A DNA stretch of 64,000 bases from Phytophthora colocasiae (Eukaryota; Oomycota; Peronosporomycetes; Peronosporales; Peronosporaceae), in the NCBI GenBank assembly GCA_018806915.1, contig JAGKQI010000091.1, positions 2,046,001 to 2,110,000 on the forward strand. Reading direction: 5' to 3'. Positions 42,219 to 53,870 of this stretch are shown here, one piece after another. The translations under genes and the position numbers were made by a program. Under the pieces are notes generated by a model. That model was given only the letters and a program-made list of their open reading frames with translations. It had not been told where the DNA came from and made no database searches. Within the stretch, counting starts at the first letter, position 1. Every line of letters begins with the position of its first letter.

Positions 42219-43299
42219 TGTGATACCAGTAGACACTTTCACCTTCTGGATGGTGTGGAGTGTACACTTTAAATGCGGCGTACTTGGACGTCATGTGCTC
42301 TTCCAGTCGATTGAGAGCCATAATGGAGAAATTGCGTGGAGTCTGATGTGCGCTCTCTTGATTCAAACGAGAAATGAACGTGATAAGGCCTAATGCAGAG
42401 CATCGGGCATTGCCATGAGGGCAGACACCGACCAGGTCTATAGAACATCAGCCATCCACGCAAAGTGGGACTTGCACGGTTGATTCATTTTGAATTGTCC
42501 ACTTCTACCTGAAAGCTAGGCACTCTGAATAACCTTCAGTAGCTCGTCAGTTAATTCGTCGAGGTGCTGCAGCAGACAACCATGTCCAGCATCTGCATAG
42601 ATAGCAACTCGTGTGTGACTACTTGCGAGTTCCTTTTTGAAGTGAAGCGCGTGGGAAATGTTGATACACTTGTCCATAGTCGCTCCGACGATGAGGATCG
42701 GGAAGCCTCCGTCACGGATCTTGTGTAGTTTCCTAGTCGAAACGCTGTGAAGCATCGCTGCAGTGGATTGTCCTAGAGCACCCGATGGGGATGGAGGTGC
42801 AAAGGTCGCCACCATGTTCCTATGATACTTGAAAAACACGTTGCGCATAGTACCTTCATCTCCGATCTTGCTCGTTAAGAACGGCTCCGGATACAAGAAC
42901 GCAAGAATGGCGTTTGTAACCTTACTGGGATCCCTTGATATCATAGTCGTAAAAATGGACGAGTACGCCGATGTATCCGGCATGAAAGACCCCGAGCTGG
43001 TTGCTATGAGTGACATTGACTGTACTCTGTCGGGAGCAGCTAGAGCGATCTCTTGAGATATCATTCCACCCAAACTGGTACCCGCAATGTGAGCTGTCTT
43101 CCACCCAATAGCATCCAATAGTGCCAATGTGTCTTTAGCCATTCCAGACGTGGAGTACATTCCACACGGAGCGTCCGAGTCCCCCACCCCACGGTTGTCG
43201 AAGGTCAGGACCTTGAGCATCTTACCGCAATCTCTGGCCTCCCATTCAGTGAGTAGATTACCAACGACTGGAGCCCATTCCTCCTTTCGGGAACTGTGA

Positions 43300-43307
43300 C
43301 CACCGAC
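43300..43307. repeat. hAT target-site duplication, left
   Basis: CCACCGAC, repeated exactly at 45358-45365, the 8-bp size typical of hAT insertion. Confidence 0.93.
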
Positions 43308-45357
43308 CAGTGCTTGGAAAAAAAGTATTATTATAAATAATAATAGTATTTTTCTATCAAAATAAATATTATTGTTCTTTGTAACTGACCAGTATTAATC
43401 TTCTCCCATGAATTTATTGGCAAGTTTTGCATTCTTAATTCAAGTAAAACCCCGAACAACTTGAAAAATGACTTAATACTGAGTTCAAGTATATTTCATT
43501 GCTCTCCTACCGTCCAGTCATCCAGAACACTTCGCTGTGGAGCTCTGTATTCCGCACAACAGCCCCTCTACCCCTGTAGTTCACTTTTCAACTCGACTTG
43601 TAACTCCGACCCTCTGTCCTCCCTCTTCTACTGTGCGCGATGACCAAGAACTCCGACATCTGCCGCGTTCTCTACGCTTCCTTACCTGACAACTACTTCA
43701 AGTGCAAGTACTGCGGTACTGTGCGTCGCCAACAACCCTCAAGTGGCTACGGTAACCTCATTAGCCACTTGAGGGACAAGCACCCCGACTATGAGGCCGA
43801 CTACGTCGCGCATACAAGCTCGCTGACCGCCAACCTACACTCTTTCGGCTTTGTCAGCGACAAGATTGCCAACATCTATCACTGGATGGAGTGGGTGGTC
43901 GACCGCAACTTGCCGCTGTCTGAGGTGGACCACCCTCTAACCCGTTCAATGTCTCGTCTAAAGCCCATCTTCTCCAAGACGCTAAAAAAGTACCTGAGTG
44001 TGGCAACCGTGGCAGTGGAAAAAGCTATTGCGGCAAACATCCCACCGGAATTCGGTATCATGTTCGATGGCTGGCAGTGTTTGTCGGAGCACTATGTGGC
44101 GCTCATCGCTATATATTGGCGTAATAACGAGGTGCACTACGATCTACTTGCGTTAGCCCCGCTTGACGAGGCGGACCAATCAGCGGAGTCCCATTGCTCC
44201 TTCCTTCGGAATATTTTTCCGATTTTCGGCCAATCAGAGGAGAGGTTAAAATTTCTAGTGGGCGACAACTGTGCAACCAATCAGCGCATGGCTACACTTC
44301 TCGGTGTCCCGTTGGTGGGGTGTGCGTCCCATCGTTTCAATCTGGCGTCCAATCAGTTTTTGACTGAACACGAGGAGCTTGTGACGGCAGTGGCCACGCT
44401 GATGACGGCACTCCGGACTGTTAAGAATCGCGCGGAGCTCCGTCGCCATACGCCACTTGCTCCTCTTCGCGCCAACGCTACGCGCTGGAGCTCGACCTTT
44501 ACGATGCTGGAACGGTATGTGCGAATCAGAGACGCTATCAAGCGCGTCGATGCCGTCTACGATCTAATCTCGAAGCCCGCTATGCATCGACGTATTGTCG
44601 CGCTTTATGAGACGCTAAAAACCTTTAACAGCGTCTGTAAGAAGCTCCAGGACGAGGCCCTTACCATGGCCTCTGTGCGCGTTCTTTTCGACAAGATTGC
44701 AGAAATGTATCCCGTTACGGCTGTGTATTTGTCGCCGGACGCCAACATTGTCCACTCGCCTGCTTTCGAGAGTGCCGCGGTTAAGGTACTTATGTTGCGG
44801 AACAAAATTTGAGTTGCTCGAATTAATTATATTTTGCTCTTCATCCATATAGGTTGCCGGAAATCGCGAAGGGGAATTAACAGAGGAGGAGCTACAAGCT
44901 CTGGAGCCGCTTAAATCTACGGCTGCATCAGCAGATGCTGCCCCTAACGACAGTCGCGTTGGGACCAGAACCAGAGCGCATCTCGGCGGCGAGGACTTTG
45001 CGACATCGCTGCTGCAGTCTGACAGCATCCCTGTCACTTCGACTCCACAGTACAGCCCTTTGGTAAAGGCCATACCGCCGACGAGCAATCGGTGCGAGAG
45101 GCTCTTCTCGCAGTGCAAGCTGGTGATGACGCCTCAACGTTCATCGCTCCTTCCGGTGAATTTTGAGATGATCGAGTTTCTTCGGGTGAATCGGAAGTAC
45201 TGGAATGCCAGCACGCTCATGGATGCGAGCGTTGAGGGCGAAGAAGAGTAACCTTTACTCAGTAAACGGACACTCAGTGAGTACAATATGGAACAAGTAT
45301 TTACTATTGCTCTACAGAACAGGCCGATCATTACTTTATTGTAATGTCCGAGCACTG
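43308..45357 (+). mobile_element. Complete hAT DNA transposon
   Basis: 2050 bp with 11-bp terminal inverted repeats, CAGTGCTTGGA on the left and CAGTGCTCGGA (reverse complement) on the right, one mismatch. It is flanked by a perfect 8-bp duplication. It carries one two-exon transposase gene with all expected regions. The clean duplication and the otherwise intact host gene indicate a recent insertion. Confidence 0.93.
43640..45251 (+). CDS. hAT transposase
   Basis: Two exons, 43640-44785 and 44853-45251, giving 514 aa. A BED-type zinc finger is seen at the N-terminus (FKCKYCGTV ... ISHLRDKHPDY). Core motifs include MFDGWQCLSEHYVALIA and FLVGDNCATNQRMA (catalytic Asp regions), GCASHRFNLASNQF and NATRWSSTF. 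The C-terminal dimerisation region, supplied by exon 2, reads NRCERLFSQCKLVMTPQRSSL. The 67-bp intron has GT at 44786 and AG at 44852. Without splicing the frame stops at 44812 and loses the C-terminal part. Appears intact. Confidence 0.9.
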
Positions 45358-45365
45358 CCACCGAC
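45358..45365. repeat. hAT target-site duplication, right
   Basis: CCACCGAC, identical to 43300-43307. Confidence 0.93.
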
Positions 45366-45527
45366 TAATACTAATCGGATTTCGTCCGAGCTAGTGCCAA
45401 CCTCTTGGATAAGGTACCCCATCGTAATTCCTGTAGCCACCTTGACTTTCTTCACTGTATCCGGTGTATATGCGCGAGAGACAGCGTACTTGGACATCAT
45501 GTGCTGCTCCAGTAGGGGAAGAACCAT

Positions 45528-46070
45528 CTTGACGTGCTTTCCAGCTTGAAAATTGGGGAATGAATGTGCTAGAAGTTCGCACAAAAAAGTGCATCCTTGA
45601 AGTCAACTGAGGATAATAGTATTGTTGCAACATTACTATTGTACTAGTAGAAGTAGTAGTAGTGTGTTGCGAGCTCTTGAGACCAAACGCCGAACTTTTT
45701 CCAGGTCTCGAGGTTTCAGAGAACCTAGAGGGAACCAAAAGTTCTCTTCGCGTGTGTCTTTCATGAAACTTGATATTCACTTCCGACAAGCAGTGGCGCA
45801 GACTCCAAATGCCGTCAATCCACAAGGTCCTTTCAAGAAACACTTCGAGTTTATCTACCATGAACGACAGTGAGTAATAAACTGTGAAAGACATGCTGGG
45901 CAGATATCGTGCGATGGATGGACACCTAGCTCTGCATGCCTCTCTGGGCATTGTTAGGGCTCATAACTTTAAATGTTGCAAACCTTTTCTAGCACTCTCA
46001 TGAACCACAACATTGACAAAATAATCCAAACTTGAAATTACAACTGTTTGGCTGCATTGCCCGACAAGCA
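45528..46070. other. Intergenic stretch without a supported gene
   Basis: Between the 5' end of hydrolase paralog 2 and the stop of the TFIIIC-like gene. An 83-codon open frame at 45622-45873 (plus) has no recognisable domain and was not accepted. A run of TAGTAGTAG-like triplets lies near 45645-45665. Confidence 0.4.
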
Positions 46071-49000
46071 CTAATACTCGATCTCGGACATTTTCAATGC
46101 CAAAAGGAAAGCGTCTTTTTCGGACATGACGTCACTTTGACCGCTGCTACTTCGTCTCGAAGTCGTTGCGGCCTTTTTGGGTTTCTTGGCTGGTGGTGCC
46201 TTCGCTCCAGTACTTCTCGAGCGCTTCGCTGGCTTCTTGTCTTTCCGAGTTGCAGCACCGGCAGCACTTGCAGAAGCTGGTTGTTTCTTCTCGACTGGCT
46301 TCTTGGGTGTCTTCTTTGCACCCTTTGGAGACTTCGCAGGCTGCTTCTGCTCTTCAGAAGCTACCTTCACCGCCTCGACTACTGAAGTTCCAGACGGTTT
46401 CTTCGGTGGGGGATCTGAAGTAGAGCTTGAAGCATTTACATCTTCTGTTGAGATTTCACTGTTGATGCTTGCTGGGGGTACTTCCGTTTGGTCTCCACCC
46501 TCGCTCCCGTTAAGAGGTGAAAACTCTAACCGTCGAGGTGTTTGTGGCCGTTGGGTATCTTCCTCCACAGAAGCATCACCATTCTTTCGCTTTTTCTTCT
46601 TCGACTCCTTCGATTTCTTCTTTGTCTTTTGAGAAGGACTTTTCGCACGAGGAGTAGCAGCAGGAATCGGCTTTTGCTGAGTGGGAGTTGGTCCACCAGT
46701 AACTTCAGCAGTCGAAGGCTTGGATCGAGTCCCTATTTCCGACAACCGTAGAGCTTCCTTGAGTGCATCCTCTTCAGACATTCCCATTTGGTACTCGAAA
46801 GCCTGGAAAGCCATCGCCTGGTCGATTGCCCCCAAAAGCATGGGGCTACTCCTCTTCGACTTTGGAGTTGTCTTTCTGACGGGAGTCTTCTTCAGTTTCT
46901 TCGGGACACGGGCTGCATCTCCGCTTGGAGACGCTGATGTAGCAACAGCGGGGGCCTTAGACTCCATGTCGGTAGTATCATTGCTATGATGATCAGCATC
47001 GGTGGCACTGGGCTCTGCGGGTGGCTCAGGTGTAGCGCTAGAAGGTCTTGCCCGCTTCTTCCCTTTTCCTGCTTTAGCTTTAGCAGCTTTCGCTGTTGGA
47101 GGGACCTTTGCTTTAAGTACGCGTTTCGTCTTGGCTGCAGTCTTTGTCGTTTTGGCTCTCGGCTTCGCGACAGTTTTGTCGCTTGTATTGCTTTCCTTCT
47201 TTGTCGTTTTGACTCTCGGCTTCACGACAGTTTTGTCGCTTGTATTGCTTTCCTTCTTTGTCGTTTTGACTCTCGGCTTCACGACAGTTTTGTTGCTTGC
47301 GTTGCTTTCCTTCTTTGTCGCTTTGCTCTGTGGGAGTGGAAGCGCCGCCGAGCTACTTGCGGCATTACCAGCCTCCAATGCTACAGGTGGCGCATCATCC
47401 AACGCCGACATCTGAATTGCTAAAAGGATGGCATCTTCTTCCGACAAGTCAAGTTGATATTCCTTCATCAGCCGAGCGTCTTCCGGGTTGTCGTTGGCAG
47501 TGGCTGGTTCTTCCTCGATGTCATCATCCGAAGCACTGACACGATCGTCATCCGAAATGTCCTCCATCACGAGAGACATATCCGACTCATCGTCGTCCTC
47601 CTCCTCTTCTTCGAACTCGGGCTCCTCTTCCTCAACGCTATCGTCCTCCTCCACTTCTCCGTCATCATGGATAAACGACTTTTTTTGAGATTTAGAGCGT
47701 AATCGTGCCTTGGCTTTACCGTTCGACTTCTTCAGAGCCACGCCCATCCCTTCCGCCTTTGCAAAGCTGCCAAGCGTCCTAGTTTTCTGCCCATTAACTA
47801 GCTTCTTTGGTCCCTTTTTCTGAATGTGATTGCCACCAGCTAACAACTTCTTGGGCCGGCCTATCTTCTTCGATGGAGGTGTGAAGAATGTAGGAATCAA
47901 CGTGTCGAGAACTTCTTGCATTTCGAACAATATCACAAGCCCAGCGTGGCCTCCAGCAGCCAAAAAGCACGGATAATCACCTGAAGTGATCGAGGATAAC
48001 CGCAAGCGGTGAAGAGCAGCATCCCGCTCACAAAATTCCCTCGTAGATACACTCACAGAATCTGCGGATCCCAACACTGAGTGCTTGTCGAACGACACGG
48101 TAAGAGACTTGAAAGGCTTCTCAACACTGGGGTCTTTCTCGCCAGAAAGTCGGCAGATTTCGACACAATTCTGGGGCGTGCGGTACATTTTCTTAGCTGG
48201 GGCAGCCCGAATGCTACCAGACGTACAGGATGAAACCAACAACGGCACGGCACCACGGCGAGCGAACTGCAGATCCCACACCGGCGAGTCAATTTGCGGG
48301 TGGAAGTGCAGCTTCTGGTAGCTGCCACTCTGTAGGCAAGATGCAAAAATGTAGTTTGTGAGTATATCAAGGCAATCAACTGTAGAAAAAAAATCAGACA
48401 GCTTTCATACCAGGATGTCGTACATGTACACGGAACCTTGATCTCCTGATATTTGGACTGACGTCTGATCCATCCACTGTAGTGAAAGTCCCCACGTAGA
48501 ACGTATTCGGTGTGACCTCAAGCACACACGAGGTTCGCGAACATCCCACACCTTGAACACGGAGTCCTGTACACGTCACGGGTTTAGTATCTCAGATTCT
48601 GTCGATAGTACATATATGTACGCATCCACGAAGAGCACGCACATTTCCAGTCGTCGCAAATAAATGTTCATCAAACGGTGACCATGCTACTGCACGAATA
48701 GCCACCCATCCACAACCCCAGTCGAATGCTTCTTGTTTTCCGATTGTGTCAGCTGTGAAAATTATGAATCAGTTCTCCTTCCAACATAGCGTTAAATAAT
48801 TTGACAGTCAACTTACCGTCTTGGAAACGCCGTTGAGGTTCAATAGGTTCACGATCAGCACGGTTATCCCCCAATCTGTCACTCTCGCTAACCGCAGATT
48901 TAATATTCCAAAGTGATACGGAACCTGAAACATTCGCACGATAAATCAGCGCACTTGACTACAAGGCAACTACAGAGTAACTTACCATCCGATCCTCCGG

Positions 49001-50087
49001 TCAACAGTATGTTCCAGTTGTGTGGGGACCACTGTACACTCAACTGAATAATACGAGGCACCTTGGCCACTATAATTGGAGCTTTCATCTCCACAATTTG
49101 CCCCTCCTTGCCCTCCGTCTGTAATCTTTCCTCAGGTATCTTAGGGATCACAAAAACTCTCATACTTCCATCTCCGAAACATGCCGCCAATATTCCTAGA
49201 CTGTCCTTACGGTGATTTGCCTTCGGAAACTTTTTCACCAGTGGACACCATTGTAAATCCCAAGTCACGCCGCCCTCATGATCTATAGCGTATACCATCC
49301 GCGGCTTCACCCGTTTTTTCTTGGTATTCGTAACCTGGTTTGGTCCTGGAGGTCGTTGTACTGGTACTGCCCAAATCTGGATCAAATTTCGAGCACTCTC
49401 TGGCACATCGTAATAATGGTCTGGGGGCGTATTTTTCACTACTTTACCGTCCTCCACTCGACACGGCGGGTGCGTGGCCAATGCAAGATATCTCCACTCC
49501 AATGCAGCACTATCTTCTTGTTCTGTACTGTTATTGGAAGCTGCTGGTTCTGCGTCTTCAGGGGACTCTCTTTGATTATTCTCTTTGCCCTTACAAGCAG
49601 CTTTCTTTGACTTTTTCGTTGTTTTCTTGGCTGCACATGCCCGTCGGGGTTTCTTCTCACTTTTCTCCAATAAAGCAGCAGCAACAGCCGCAGCATTAGC
49701 CGCTGGTTTAGACGGTAGCCAATCCATAGCCCAAACAGGCCCACCGACATTTAAAGCGATCTGTTCACCTCCATTAAGGGCTTCACTGAAGAATGGGGGT
49801 ATTACTGTGACGTCCTTCGGCTCAGTTATCGGGTGATCTGTGTTTGGAGTTGAATTTTGCTCTGTGGAAGCCTCTGGGGATTGTTCTGTGACAGCATTTC
49901 CATTTGACAAGGCTTCTGCAGCTTTTGACGAGTCCTGACAAGATTTTTGAGCCGATTGAGACGGCGATTCGCCGGTAGCAGGTGCAGAGGTCGATGTAGG
50001 ACTAGATACAGCCACATGCAAGTGGATCGGCTGCATGTACGCGCCGTAAGGCACCGCGGCGCGCCATGCTGCGAGCTCCATGATCAT
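46071..50087 (-). CDS. TFIIIC subunit 2-like WD40 protein with AT-hook and UIM-like tail
   Basis: Five exons: 50087-48986, 48924-48817, 48752-48643, 48566-48411 and 48329-46071 (introns of 61, 64, 76 and 81 bp); 1244 aa. The WD40 part (about 110-640) has phrases typical of GTF3C2/TFIIIC: GGPVWAMDWLP, YLALATHPPCRVEDG, VTWDLQWCP, LSVQWSPHNWNILLTGGSDG and VAWSPFDEHLF. TFIIIC recruits TFIIIB and RNA polymerase III at tRNA and 5S genes. The long last exon adds an AT-hook-like KKIGRPKKLL, acidic and Lys-rich tracts, a tandem ~19-residue repeat (KKESNTSDKTVVKPRV, about 828-885) and three UIM-like helices (SEEDAILLAIQMSALDD, SEEDALKEALRLSEIG and SEKDAFLLALKMSEIEY at the very C-terminus). Family call is good; the tail function is inferred. 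Confidence 0.75.
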
Positions 50088-51151
50088 CGATAGAAGATGT
50101 GTGCACCAACCTTAAGTACTAAATGATGTGGGCCACATTACCATTATTTTTCCTCTAGTGTTATCCTAACTTTTTTTTTCTTAGGATTCCTAAAAAAAAT
50201 GCACCATTATAACGTTAATATAATTATTATGTAGACAAGCATCGCATAACCTTATCGACTTAAAGGAATCATATAACCACATATAGTATATAGGACTATA
50301 GTTTCCATAGTCTACTGACCATGGTGATTAAAATGGTCATCCAAACACGTGTAGGCTGAGCTATCGCGCTACATGTACTGTACCGTCGACCAAAGACTAA
50401 CGCTAATCCGTTAATGCCGCACGTTGAAGTTATTTGCACATGTCTTGGGTTTCCTCCGATTGCCTGGTGCGGCCCCGCGTGCGGTGTTTAACGTGAACAC
50501 TTTTTGTATGGGTTCAAGTATGAGTTGTCTGATAATGACGGCGGGGGTTCGCTGTTGACCGCAAGTACTAGTAGTAGTAAATTCTTGACCAACGGCAACT
50601 TTCCAACATTGAAATCATCTCCTCTACGAAAGACAAAGCGGATCGGTCCCGGTGCCAACCGCCGAGTCTGAACATTTGAGCGCAGCCACTCGTTACTTCA
50701 GGAAGGAGCGTCGAAAGACGTGAAAGCGCTGATATCGAGGCGATGGGAGGCTCAAGAATCCCACCGAGAGGATCACCGGATTCGACCGACAGGGGGGGTG
50801 ATACTCTTCATCGAGTCGTTAAAAGACGGGGGTTGCATTTCAACGGTTTGCTGGTGCTTCAACGTGCAACGCTTCGACTTACAGTATCCGAATACGAAAA
50901 AGCAGCTTCACTTGATCTGGAGCTAAAGGCTTCTGCTCGAGGATCCTCTGGAAAATAGCCCTTGAACTTCAATCGAGTGGGCTGGTGTGGCGTCGTCGCC
51001 ACGGGCTGAGTGCTTTTGCCACTCTGCTGGAGTTGGTCGTTGTCGGTCTTCGACTCGCTGCTCCAGAGCTCACTTTTCAATTCTCCGTCTCGGGCGCAAC
51101 CCAGCCTCCTGTTCATCACCTCGACTGAGCCACTTCTACAACAGCTCAAGC
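50088..51151. other. Divergent intergenic region
   Basis: About 1 kb between the TFIIIC-like gene and the aquaglyceroporin. It is AT-rich around 50140-50300, with a near-palindromic T-run/A-run hairpin (about 50166-50196, core TTAGGATTCCTAA) and a short inverted repeat GACTAT/ATAGTC near 50294-50312. Short open frames around 50740-50960 show no recognisable domain. Confidence 0.45.
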
Positions 51152-52054
51152 ATGACTCGCAATTCGGACCTGGAGAAGAACAGCCATGCTGCGTACGCAG
51201 ATCTCGAGTCTCCGGCTGACCCGAACCTGCACCTGCAACACTTGACCCCCGTTGAGACCGTGCCGTACATGGTCAAGAGCCAATTCGCCAAAGAAATGAT
51301 GGCCGAGTTCCTCGCCACTTTCGTTACGATGCTCTTCGGTCTGTCGTGCATGACGCAAGTGGTGCTGAGCAGCGAGGCCAATGGGAACTTCGTGACCATC
51401 GCTCTCTGCTGGGGCCTCGCCTTCTTCTTTGGTATCACCATTGGCGGTGGTGTATCGGAAGCTCACTTGAACCCTGCTGTAACCACGACGCTGGCGCTAC
51501 TGAAGCTGCTGCCGTGGAAGAAGGTGCCGTTCTACATCCTCAACCAGGTCGTAGCCGCCTACGTGGCCGCGCTCTTCGTTTACATCCTGTACCGACCGAT
51601 GTTCAACGAGGTGGACCCGGACCGCATTTCGACACACACCATCTTCGCGACGTACCCACACGAGGGTGTCGGCAACTTCACGTGCTTTTTGACTGAGTTC
51701 GTGGCGACGGCGTTGTTGATTTTGGGGATTTTGGCGCTACTGGACCAGCACAACCGTCCCATCGGTAAGCACGCAGTGCCTCCTGCCGTCGGAGCGTTGG
51801 TCAGCACCATCGCCATGGGTTTTGCCATGAACACGGGTCTGGCCATTAACCCTGCTCGGGATCTGGGTCCTCGTCTCTTTATGCTGTGCGCTGGCTGGGG
51901 CTCGCGCGTGTTCTCGCTCAACCACTACTACTTCTGGGTACCGATCGTGGCCCCGATCACGGGTGGAGCTGCGGGTGCTTTCGTGTACGAGGCATTGATC
52001 GGTTATCACCACCCGGACAAGAACCGTGGCCCACACCCGGAGTACAGATTCTAA
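51152..52054 (+). CDS. Aquaglyceroporin (MIP family)
   Basis: 300 aa, single exon, ATG at 51152 (MTRNSDLEKNS). Six hydrophobic segments and two half-helices carry the pore motifs: LNPAVT near residue 107 and INPARD near 232. Asp after the second NPA(R) is the mark of glycerol-conducting members (GlpF type), as opposed to water-only aquaporins. The N- and C-termini are short and hydrophilic. It should be an integral membrane channel for water, glycerol or other small neutral solutes. Confidence 0.9.
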   Translation: MTRNSDLEKNSHAAYADLESPADPNLHLQHLTPVETVPYMVKSQFAKEMMAEFLATFVTMLFGLSCMTQVVLSSEANGNFVTIALCWGLAFFFGITIGGGVSEAHLNPAVTTTLALLKLLPWKKVPFYILNQVVAAYVAALFVYILYRPMFNEVDPDRISTHTIFATYPHEGVGNFTCFLTEFVATALLILGILALLDQHNRPIGKHAVPPAVGALVSTIAMGFAMNTGLAINPARDLGPRLFMLCAGWGSRVFSLNHYYFWVPIVAPITGGAAGAFVYEALIGYHHPDKNRGPHPEYRF

Positions 52055-52158
52055 GCTTGTCGTAAATTCAAGCATGTCGATTGTATTCTTGCTCAATATA
52101 TTCTGATGTTAACGCTTCCGAAAACCCACGATCATTTCATGAAAATGAAGCTCAAAAC

Positions 52159-52979
52159 TCAAGTAAGATGTATTCGAGGTTTTAGATAGGTATCCATTGA
52201 AAGTCGGGAGTGACAAGGGCCCCTTCGAAGACGACAGCAACAGTTCTCGAGACTTCGCAGCAGATCTAGTACCGGTGTCAACAGGTCGGCCTGACTAGTA
52301 ATTTTCAGGTGGTGAGGATTTGCGTCATCCCTCTCGAATCGTGCCCAACCGCGCATGACAATTCGTTTGTGCAAAAGCCTGGCTGCAATAACGCCTCCAC
52401 GCTTTCCATCACCGCTGCAAAGATGTGGGAACACTTTGGCAAGTGTTCGATCGGTAATAGTGAAGCTTGTCACTGTCGTGGCTACCAACGAGCTCCTCGT
52501 GCTTCTCTCTAGTTGTTGCAGCTCCACATCGATATGATCGAAGTATCGAGTCAAACTCCGACACATCATCATGTTGTTATGATGATATGTCCTCTTCATG
52601 ACCAAGCGATCCGCGTTGTGCACGGCATTCAGAGAGCTGAGAGGTGATCTGGAATTCACGCTTAGTTGAAGGAGAGAGAAGCACTCAGCCACCATGGCCC
52701 AGAGTGTGTCCTTGGTACGTTGTACTTTGAGCTGTTCAATCTCGTTCTGTAGCTTTCGAGTCTCATTCTCCAGGGTGATCCGGTAGGCCTCTCTCTTAGC
52801 TCGATATCTCCTCTGATAATCTCTTTGGCGTGATTGATTCTTGTTTTTAGTGAGCTCAGTGTGATCGGTGACGGGCTGCGTTTCAAAACCTGGGTCAATG
52901 TCCCATGCACTCGGGTACTTCTTCTTCGTCTTCTTCTCGGTGGTTGGAACGGTGCTGCTGAACTCTATTGGGATGTCAT
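52159..52979 (-). pseudogene. bZIP transcription factor, 5' part cut by an LTR
   Basis: The open frame runs without stop from the LTR boundary (52979) to 52159. The basic region reads NQSRQRDYQRRYRAKREAY, followed by a leucine zipper (LENETRKLQNEIEQLK) and the C-terminal domain typical of oomycete bZIPs (GWARFERDDANPHHLKI ... LLTPVLDLLRSL). There is no ATG in frame before the basic region, and the Gypsy LTR starts exactly where the frame is lost. The gene therefore looks truncated by the insertion; an upstream exon beyond it, or a splice acceptor near 52963, cannot be excluded. The remaining part could still be made from the ATG at 52695 but would lack the DNA-binding region. Confidence 0.65.
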
Positions 52980-53870
52980 TGTAACAGGTTTACTCTTTCA
53001 CTGCCAGTCAGCGGGTCGTCGCTCGTGTGCTGCGCTGGGTGGTGTGCCCAAGGATCGGGTGTCAAAGGACACTCTTCAACGTTAATTACTCGTCTCCTGG
53101 CTCGGTTCACCGCGCCGGCTCGTTCGTCGTTCGTCAACGAGAACTGCCTACTTATATTAATGTAATGATATACACTACTTTCCTCTGTTCCGCTTCTTCG
53201 GGCGGTCCCTCACAGCTAACTCGCTGCCACTTCGTCGTTTGTAAGCGGGTCTTTCAACGCCACTTGTGGTTGTCTCCACTTATCAACAGCTCTTGCTGCT
53301 GACCCTCGTCGTTTGTTGGGGATCTCTTGTGTCCACCCGTTGTTGTCTCAACGTCTCTCTCTCTCTCTCTCCTCAACAGCTTTCGCTGCCCCTCGTCGTT
53401 TGGTAAGCTGGTCTCTGACCTGCTCGTGGTTGTCTCCACTTCCAGCTTCCACCACTGGTTCTCGTCGTTTAGAGCGGTCCTTCCGGTCTCCACTCGTTGT
53501 TGTCTCAACTCCCTTCGTAGCTGACACACCGCCAACTCGAAGTGCTTCTCGCTCGTCTACTCGTACGGCGTCTCACTCCGCAAACTCGGCACTTGCGTCT
53601 CACACGGCAATTTCGGAAGTGTGCCCTACGCGGCAATTTCCGGACTGCGTTCTGCTCGGCAAATTCGGAAGTCCTTCATTGCGTCCGGCTGGCATCCCAG
53701 TCAGTCGCATCTTCAACATGGGCCTGTCCTCGTACATCTTCGTGAGCGTTCTTCTCATTGGTGCTCCTGCGATCCACTTCAAGGTCTCCGTTCATATCCT
53801 TCGCACTCACTGGCTGCTGTGGGATGTCAGAACCCAGGTTCACACCCATCTGCAAGTCAGGCATATTACA
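52980..53870 (-). repeat. Gypsy-2 3' LTR with internal repeats
   Basis: 891 bp with ends TGTAA...TTACA. On the minus strand it follows a purine-rich tract GGATGGAGGCG. It contains four imperfect ~70-85-bp repeats beginning at TCGTCGTTT (about 53232, 53306, 53393 and 53462) and three copies of a GGCAA(A/T)TTCGGA-like block (53610-53672). Confidence 0.65.

Larger units (their letters stand above)
42516..45527 (-). pseudogene. Alpha/beta-hydrolase, paralog 2, split by a hAT transposon
   Basis: The coding frame runs from ATG at 45527 to 45358 and resumes at 43299 down to 42516. Between them lies a 2050-bp hAT element plus one extra copy of the 8-bp target. Without the element the frame is continuous (954 bp, 317 aa). 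The triad residues are all present (GTSLGGM, GATMDKCI, DAGHGC). N-terminal sequence (EQHMMSKYAV ... GITMGYLIQEV) matches the upstream frame of paralog 1. Only the transposon breaks this gene; no other lesion was seen. Confidence 0.85.

Noticed and set aside
45622..45873. 83-codon plus-strand frame
   Set aside because: No recognisable domain and no supporting splice or context evidence; kept as unassigned intergenic.
45391..45951. 186-codon minus-strand frame upstream of hydrolase paralog 2
   Set aside because: Low-complexity composition, no domain, and its 3' half is an out-of-frame reading of the hydrolase N-terminus.
47002..47423. Plus-strand frames with repeated hydrophobic blocks opposite the TFIIIC-like tail
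   Set aside because: Produced by the tandem Lys-rich repeat on the coding strand.
50740..50960. Two overlapping plus-strand frames upstream of the aquaglyceroporin
   Set aside because: No domain, frames overlap each other, and they probably lie in the promoter or 5' leader region.
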